DNA of 64,000 nucleotides, from positions 5,691,001-5,755,000 of the forward strand of contig CM065396.1 in NCBI GenBank assembly GCA_033060915.1, in the 5' to 3' direction. The notes beneath the pieces are model-generated. The model was given only the letters and a program-made list of their open reading frames with translations. It did no database searches and was not told the origin of the DNA. The DNA is from Euryodendron excelsum (taxonomy: Eukaryota; Streptophyta; Magnoliopsida; Ericales; Pentaphylacaceae). This document shows, one piece after another, positions 57,772-64,000 of this stretch. Made by a program: the position numbers and the translations under genes. Positions within the stretch are counted from its first letter, which is position 1. The number at the start of each line of letters is the position of its first letter.

Positions 57772-58552
57772 ATATTCTGATTGCTTCCACATCATTTGGG
57801 ATTTTTGATGTCAAAACTCTTGTTGTAGCTATAGAAAACCTTTTATGGTGGAATCATGGATCTAGATGATGCAAATCTGGATGATCCAGATATAGACAAT
57901 CTAATATGCTAGAAATAAATCTTACTTCAATGTCGCCTTCAGGAGTTTGAGTGATCTGTTCTAATTCTTCTTAAATTCGAGGAGCAGGTGGAACAACTTG
58001 TTGAAGCTGCCATGTTTTAGGAAATTGAGTTTCATCCCAACTTATCATTCAATTAGTAGCCACATAAAAACTAAGTAAATTTGTTTCAATGATAATAGTA
58101 TTACTAGTAGAACTGAGTTGTTGACAATTAGGGGTTAAGGTATGCAAAGCCTTATAATAAATTCTATAATTGAGACATAAGGGTTCAGATCCTGGTTTAA
58201 CATTATAACCATGGAGTTTCATAAAGAGACTCGCCGCATCCAACAGATTAGTATACGTCAATGATAATTAAAAATTAGGATATACATTAAATATATTGGA
58301 TCATGTGCAACACTTGATTGCAGAATTCCCATGGGGGAAGATTTTTAGTCTAAACATCTAGCATCACATAAAATAGCTAAAAAGCTGGCTGGCAAACCAC
58401 TTAGACTTAAGGGTTTAAAGGCAACTTGAATTAGTGATATATGAATAAATTTATCTTTATTCTGATATCTAGTGATATCTTGACTTTCCAATAGTTGGAT
58501 TGTCTGTTCTTCAAAATCCCGACTGACAGTTTGTTCAAGGGTTTTAACAGTT
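57772..58552 (-). pseudogene. Endogenous caulimovirid: movement-protein region
   Basis: The minus-strand frames 58261-58049 and 58653-58345 (its lower part) read as a movement-protein-like region upstream of the capsid part. The order supports one caulimovirid polyprotein or gene array running leftwards. The right side ends at the poly(T) of a minus-strand LINE at 58553. Assignment rests on order and resemblance only. Confidence 0.5.
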
Positions 58553-60696
58553 CTTTTTTTTTTTTTTGGTAAGTAAGTGGTTGTATAGAATAAAAAAAAC
58601 GTACAAAACATAAAGGGAGCATCCCCCCTGAACAAGAGAAAAAGAAACAACAAAACACTAACTTCTCAAACTAGAGGGAGGCATACCACCCTGAAAAAAG
58701 AGGGAAAAAAGACCCTATCTACTCAAAATAGAAAAGGGAAGATCCTAGTTGCGGCAAATAAGTCGAAATTGGTATGACTAATGTCATGCTTGATATCATG
58801 AATAATTTGATAAGAAGTTTTCCTTTGCCTTGTGAAAACTCTACTAATCCTTTCAATCCAAATGTGATAAACCATTGCTGCCCATGCAAGTTTCTGAACA
58901 ATGTTGCCAAAGGATTTGCTGCTGAACTTTCTAACGATCCATTGTATCTCATTCCTCCAGCAATGTTGTGGTTTGGAGATGTCACAAAGTGAGCAAATTC
59001 TTTTCCAAATAGAACAAGAAAATGAGCATTAGAAGAAGAGATGGTTCATATTCTCATTAGCAGCATCACCATTACAAAGCAAGCATGTAGCTGTAGCAAT
59101 CTTCCCCCATTGTAAAAGTTTACTCCTAGTAGTAAGTCTACCTCTGATGGCAAGCCAGAGAATGAAGCTGTGCTTTGGGATAGGCTCGAGAACCATGTAA
59201 GCTTGTGCCAAGCAACCACTTCCTTTTGAGATCTGATATGCTGCCAAGCATTTGCAACATTATACTTCTTTGTTATGGAAATGATCCATTCCACTTTGTC
59301 AGGCCTAGACTGGTGGGGCTGCACTTGGTTAAGGAGGTTTGTGATTTCTCTCAATTCCCAAGTGCATGGAAGGGGCCAAGCCCAAGCTCCATTTCGAATT
59401 ACAGTTGAGACTTTAGAGTTAATGTTAAGCCCTGCATCATAAGCAACCCTACTACCATACTTTGCCACTAGGGGGCCATTAGGATGCCAATTATCTAACC
59501 AGAGAAAGGTATTGTTTCCATTACCTATGCTGTGTTTGATGAAAGGCCGAGCTATATCCCTTAACTTTAGGATTTTGCGCCATGTCCATGAGCAATCAGA
59601 GGGAATAGGGAGCGACCAGAAACATTTGTTCTTTATCATGAATGTGGCACCATTTAACCCAAAGAGAAATCTGACTTGAGCATACAGCCCATAGGTGTCT
59701 CATCATGGCTGATTTATTCCAATCTGCAACTCTTCTAATACCAAGCCCACCCTCCCTCTTTGGGCAGCAAATCTCCTCCCAAGAGACTTTGTGACTGGAG
59801 CTTTTAATCTCTGTACCGGTCCATAGAAAGTTACGAAGAAGCTGCTCAATCTCTTTATATATCCTTTGGGGAAGTATAAAGTGCATGCTCCAATAAATTT
59901 GAATGCTGAACAAAATAGATTTGATGATTTGGAGACGACCTGCATAAGAGAGGAATCTATTGGCCCAGCTTTTAATTCTGGTAACAATCTTATCAATCAG
60001 AGGTTGACAATCAGCTGCAGTAAGCTTTGTTGATATTAGAGGAACGCCAAGGTATTTAACAAGTAATTCCCCACTTCTAAACCCCAGCATGTGGCATATA
60101 TCAGCCTTGACTTCATTAACAGTTCTTAATCCTGGCAATTCAAAAGTTCCTATCTTATAGATAATAGAGGGTTTAACAATAGGTATAACCCACTTGTTGA
60201 GTAATTCTAATTGGTCTGGGTACTCTTGTACCTCAGCTCCTTTAATCATCTTCATATTAGAAGATTTTAGTAATATTGTCGCTCCTTGGCGACCTTACTT
60301 TGGAGGCTTTCTAACTCTTCTCTAAGCACTTCAACCCTCAAGCTTATGTCACCGTAGTCCTTTTTATTCAGCTCCTTCAACTCACTCTTTAATTTTTCCA
60401 TTTCTAAGTAACCCCAAACATCTTGAAACCTTAGATATTCAGCTCCCAAACACCTTGGACCTTTGAAATAAAACTAGGATGATCACCCCAGAATTCAAAA
60501 TATTTAAAAGGCTTCTTCATACTTTTTTACAACTCATTCAAATGGATAATGATAAGGGTATAATAGGATTCCTCGTGGGGTCTGAACTCAGCAACTGCAA
60601 GAGGGAACCTCTTTCCTCATTGCTCATTTACCAGTGCTTTGTCAATCTTCCTCATAATAAACTCATTGCCACTCTAGTTGTTAGCCCAAGTAAATT
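58553..60696 (-). pseudogene. Type-B LINE, antisense: linker, RT end, zf-RVT, 3' end
   Basis: Poly(T) at 58554-58568 marks the 3' end. On the minus strand, 60449-60267 is the post-endonuclease linker. The frame 60255-59596 has L-V-K-Y-L-G-V-P-L-I-S, F-L-S-Y-A-G-R-L-Q-I-I-K and C-P-K-R-E-G-G-L-G-I-R. The frame 59639-59046 has F-L-W-L-D-N-W-H-P-N-G-P-L and the zinc finger C-L-L-C-N-G-D with N-H-L-F-F. Most of the RT palm, including F-A-D-D, is missing between the linker and 60255. The endonuclease continues beyond a solo LTR at 61412. Confidence 0.8.
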
Positions 60697-61411
60697 TGAT
60701 ACGAACCTCAAACCAACATGCGTTGAGACCCAACAACAATATCGGAATACTTGCTCAAGAAAGCTAAAAGTCAGATTTTGAGAGAAACCCTAACCTAACA
60801 CTCATAATTGAAATATGAACCAAAGGTATAGAGTAATTAACGCCAACCCAATGATTATATGGAATCACGAGCTAAAGGTATAAAATTTGAACACCTCAAG
60901 AAAGAATCCTTGATAAGTTCACAAGCTCTTTGAAGAACTAATAAAGAAACAACACATGTGTATTTGATCTCAATTCAATGTCCTCCTTCATTACAAAGAG
61001 TGCATGCTATTTATAGAAAATGGTTGAGAAAAGGGGACTACAAATCAGCCTCCAATTGATGGGCAATCAGCCAATCAATTAGCTAACTCAAAAGACTACA
61101 AATCATCAATCAATTTAGCCAAGTCAAAAGATTACTCAAAAGGCTACAAATCAACCCATAATTGATGGCAATCAACCAATCAATTAGCTAAGTCAAAAGA
61201 GGACTAATCAGCCACATCAATAGCTTGAATTAGACTTATTATGCCTTCATCTTCTTTTAGGCCAAGCTTGGAATGCCCCATTCTAGAATCAGCACAAATC
61301 TCATAAATCAGCCCATTAATTGCTTCTTTGAGCTTGTTGGATCTTGCTCTTGTAATAGGCCCAATTAGAACATGCAATGGATTCTTTAATGGTGCTTGTT
61401 GATTCTCATCA
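60697..61411 (-). repeat. CRM-A solo LTR (715 bp) with 5-bp TSD
   Basis: On the minus strand it runs from TGATGAGAAT (61411) to CGTATCA (60697). A perfect 5-bp target duplication 'aaatt' lies at 60692-60696 and 61412-61416. No PBS or internal sequence is present, so this is a solo LTR that removed the element by LTR-LTR recombination. Its minus frame 61410-61204 encodes 68 residues with G-P-I-T-R-A-R-S-N-K-L-K-E and ends in a stop. This proves the coding block belongs to the LTR. Confidence 0.96.
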
Positions 61412-61965
61412 AAATTGGTGCCCAAAATAACTTAAGTCTTCCAATTCAGCTTTGTGCAAACACTTGTTGAAGTCATCCGTGTAATTAGACCAAGACTCTT
61501 GTCCACCAAATCTTTCATGATCAAATTTGACGGCATTAAAACCTCCTAACATTACCCACAGGGAAGTGAAATTACAAGTTACATGTCTTTTTAGATCTTT
61601 CCAAAGCTTTTTGCTATCCTTATGCTTATTTGCGTCATAAATAGACGCTGCTACAAAGCTATTTTTACTCTCTAAATTTGATATACTGCAATGAATAGCT
61701 TGGTCAGACTTGTCAAAACAAGTAACATTAACAAAATTTGGGGCCCAATGAATACATATTCTACCATTAACAGCAAACTAATAGTTGTTCACAAACTTCC
61801 ACCCAGCCAACATATTTTCAAAAGTTTTATTAGCATTCACTTGCTTTATTCTCGTTCAACTAAAGCAAAACGCTTAATCTGCTCGTCATTGATCAAATTG
61901 ACAACCTCCTTCTGTTGGATAGGGTTATCCATACCCCTCACATTCCATGATGAAATTCTATGATT
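61412..61965 (-). pseudogene. Type-B LINE endonuclease, antisense
   Basis: On the minus strand the endonuclease starts near 61955 with W-N-V-R-G-M-D-N-P-I-Q-Q-K. It continues with F-A-L-V-E near 61855, R-I-C-I-H-W-A-P-N-F-V-N-V near 61760, and M-L-G-G-F-N-A-V-K-F-D near 61545. It is interrupted by the solo LTR at 61411 and by stops. The target-cutting domain of the LINE that ends at 58553. Confidence 0.8.
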
Positions 61966-62231
61966 CTAGCTTAGGCAAAGATGCAAAAGTCCACCATTAT
62001 TAGGGACAATAAGTGGCATTGGCCTGTAGCAAATTCCATAGAGTTGCTAGAGCTCAAGAGGTGTATGCTAGGTATTCCGTGCCCTAATAGCTCTTGCAGT
62101 GATCAAGCTATACGGATTGCAGAAAAAAAAAAAAAAATCAGCAATTCTTAGTTAGATTAGCTTGGCAAAGTATTAGAAACCGTAGTCCTCAAGTGGAGTG
62201 GGCTGAAGTTGCTTCGTTTAAGAAGGCTGTT
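61966..62231 (+). pseudogene. LINE-A zf-RVT-region fragment
   Basis: This matches LINE-A from 'tctatgattctgggctagg' to 'tttaagaaggct' (compare 34700-34965). It contains W-H-W-P-V and W-S-G-L-K-L-type sequence with stops. It is cut on the left by the type-B LINE and on the right by a CRM-A LTR. Confidence 0.8.
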
Positions 62232-63007
62232 TGATGAGAATTAAAAAGCACCATTAAAGGATCCATTACATGTTCCAATTGGGTCTATTACAAGAGCAAT
62301 ATCAAAGAAGATATTAATGAGCTGATTTATGGGATTTGGGCTGATTCTAAAATGGGGCATTCCAAGCTTGGTCTAAAAGAAAGTTGAAAGTATAATAAAT
62401 CTAATTCAAGTTATTGATGGGGCTGATTAGTACTTTTTTGACTTGGCTAATTTATTGGTTGATTGCCCATCAATTAGGGATTGATTTGTAGTCTTTTAAG
62501 TAACCTTTTGACTTGGCTAAATTCCATGATTGATTGCCATCAATTAGGGACTAATTTATAATCTTTTGACTTGACTAATTGATTGGCTAATTTGTAGTCT
62601 TTTGACTTATCGAATTGATTGACAGATTGCCCATCAATTAGGGGCTGATTTGTTGTCCCCTTTTCTCAATTATGTTCTATAAATAGCATGCACTCTTTGT
62701 AATAAAGAAGGCATTGAATTGAGATAAAAAAAAAACACAAACACATGTGTGTTATTTCTTCTATTGGTTCTTCAAAGAGCTTGTGAACTTATCAAGGATT
62801 CTTTCATGTGACGTTCAAATTTTATATCTTTCGTTCATGATTCCATATAATCATTGGGTCGGGGTTAGTTACTCTATACCTTCAGTTCATATTTTAGTTA
62901 TAAGTGTTGGGTTGGGCTCTCTCTCAAAATCTAACTTCTAACTTTCTTAGGCAAGTTTTTCAATGTTGTTGTTGGGTCTCAATGCGTATTGGTTGAGGTT
63001 CACATCA
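62232..63007 (+). repeat. CRM-A 5' LTR (776 bp)
   Basis: It starts TGATGAGAAT and ends TCACATCA, two bases before a PBS. The coding block is present (V-P-I-G-S-I-T-R-A), but TAA replaces the fourth codon and there is a small deletion, so it is broken. It carries the same about 60-bp repeats, 'tctataaatag' near 62677 and AATAAA near 62702. Inserted in LINE-A sequence. Confidence 0.9.
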
Positions 63008-63009
63008 TT

Positions 63010-63025
63010 TGGTATCAGAGCTAAG
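63010..63025 (+). promoter_or_regulatory. Primer-binding site, second CRM-A copy
   Basis: TGGTATCAGAGCTAAG, with one change from the copy at 53467, is complementary to the initiator Met tRNA 3' end. It follows the LTR after two bases. Confidence 0.92.
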
Positions 63026-63529
63026 TTCTAAAAATCAGGTTTACAATCCTTTTATCTTTTGTTTCTTGCTATCATTCATCATATTCCATTTGTGTTCATT
63101 ACTCCTTGTTCTTACCTTGTGTCGTACACCAAGTTAAAAAAAAAAAAGGGTGATACTAAGGCAACAAATACTATCATTCACCACACTTATCAAAATTATT
63201 TGTTCTTGAATTGTGACTTTTGTAGTTTTCATTTTCTTAAAAAAAAAAAAAAAAAGACTGACTTTTGTCCTTTCTCTTTGATTCATTGTTTCAAAAATAT
63301 TTTTCTTGCCATTGGTATTGGTTAAAATACTACAAGTTGAATTTCTTGAGCAAGTTTATTAGTTTAGTGAAGAACTGAAAAGGAGAAAGCTAGGAGTGGA
63401 AAAAGGCAAGAGAGTGTCAAACCAATATCGAAAAAAAGCCAATTTCAGAGTAAAACACTAGAGCGAGTGACACACGCGAGGGAGTGTTGTGATGGATTGT
63501 TTTTAATATTTCTCTATAGCTTAAAAAAA
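63026..63529 (+). other. CRM-A leader, second copy
   Basis: About 500 bp of non-coding leader with A-runs at 63136-63147 and 63239-63255. It is collinear with 53483-54136 but lacks the duplicated segment. The frame 63059-63325 is low-complexity and not considered a gene. Confidence 0.75.
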
Positions 63530-63793
63530 ATGTCTTTCAGGGACGACACATCACAAAAGGAAGAACAAAAGGAGTCATTCTTGATGTTGTAGTCTATGCA
63601 ACAATAATTTAAACGCATGAACATGGTATTTAATGAAATTCAAGATCGGATGGATCGGCAAGACACTATTATTGCAACTTGGAGCGAGGGGTGTCCCCAA
63701 AGAGTCCCTAATGCTAGGATGCAAGAAAGGTGTGCGCCAGTGGATGGTGTTGATGGCGACCACGAGGATGAGTTTGAAGATGAAGAGGATCAA
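63530..63793 (+). pseudogene. CRM-A gag start, second copy
   Basis: The start M-S-F-R-D-D-T-S-Q-K is at 63530. Stops replace codons near 63590 and 63606. Then M-V-F-N-E-I-Q-D-R-M-D and the acidic E-D-E-F-E-D-E-E-D follow, as in 54137-54400. Gag is cut at 63793, where an LTR of the CRM-B type begins. Confidence 0.88.
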
Positions 63794-64000
63794 TGATACG
63801 AACCCCGACAACAATGTGACGAAACCCGACACCAAATCTGGAAAACAAGACCAAAGAACCTTCAAGCTTGAAGGAAGCCGCGACCCGTTGCTTAGCAAAG
63901 CAAGAACCTTGGTATGGTGAAGACGCCACAAACGAGAATGGATGATCCGTTTGATAAGTCTGGTTTGAACGCCACAAGGAATCCCTTGATAAGTTCGGAT
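63794..64000 (-). repeat. CRM-B-type LTR, cut by window end
   Basis: It starts TGATACGA, the antisense of a CGTATCA LTR end. It shares 'gacccgttgctt', 'aagaaccttggtat', 'gaagacgccacaaacg' and 'ccgtttgataagt' with the LTRs at 25431 and 36723. No PBS lies to the left, so it is a solo LTR or the 3' LTR of a minus-strand element. The sequence is more diverged than between the other two. The left flank 63789-63793 is 'atcaa', the expected target duplication. Confidence 0.8.

Overview
This window looks like repeat-dense, probably heterochromatic DNA from a seed plant, most likely a dicot. It holds plant L1-type LINEs, Ty3/gypsy LTR retrotransposons primed by initiator Met tRNA, an endogenous caulimovirid and a truncated tRNA-type SINE. 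I recognise no host gene, rRNA, tRNA or CRISPR. Almost every open frame belongs to a mobile element, and nearly all are broken by stops, frameshifts or later insertions. The species cannot be fixed from sequence alone.

Layout. 1-10112: old LINE fragments inserted into one another in both orientations. 10113-10915: solo LTR of a gypsy family here called CRM-A. 10916 to about 17560: a near full-length LINE-A on the minus strand, with a truncated SINE in ORF2 and a 284-bp poly-C block in its endonuclease. 17640-19732: a deleted gypsy pol piece and a 5'-truncated LINE-A. 19733-37545: two minus-strand copies of a second gypsy family (CRM-B) in head-to-tail tandem sharing a central LTR; the right-hand copy has a 5.4-kb plus-strand LINE-A in gag. 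37546-41325: LINE ORF1 fragment, about 330 bp unassigned, then caulimovirid fragments. 41326-49217: Tekay/Del-like gypsy element (3.4-kb LTR, PBS, extra upstream frame, gag, pol) cut off in integrase. 49218 to about 51850: 3' end of a Tat-lineage gypsy element with an antisense gene and an LTR. 51851-58552: caulimovirid pieces split by LINE-A and by a partial CRM-A element. 58553-61965: a second LINE type on the minus strand, split by a solo CRM-A LTR with a perfect 5-bp target duplication. 61966-64000: LINE-A fragment, a CRM-A 5' LTR plus gag start, and the edge of a CRM-B LTR at the window end.

The elements do not form a pathway; they form a stratigraphy. LINE-A is among the younger insertions: its copies lie inside caulimovirid, gypsy and older LINE sequence, mostly as 5'-truncated copies ending in poly(A). 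The most notable biology is that both CRM-like families encode the last 68-75 residues of pol inside the LTR itself. This is visible in a solo LTR and in a frame that runs through the polypurine tract into the LTR. I found no clearly new biological system. The best candidates for a second look are these coding LTRs, the extra frame between PBS and gag in the Tekay-like element, the antisense Tat gene, the rearranged caulimovirid, and the poly-C block, which may be an assembly artefact.
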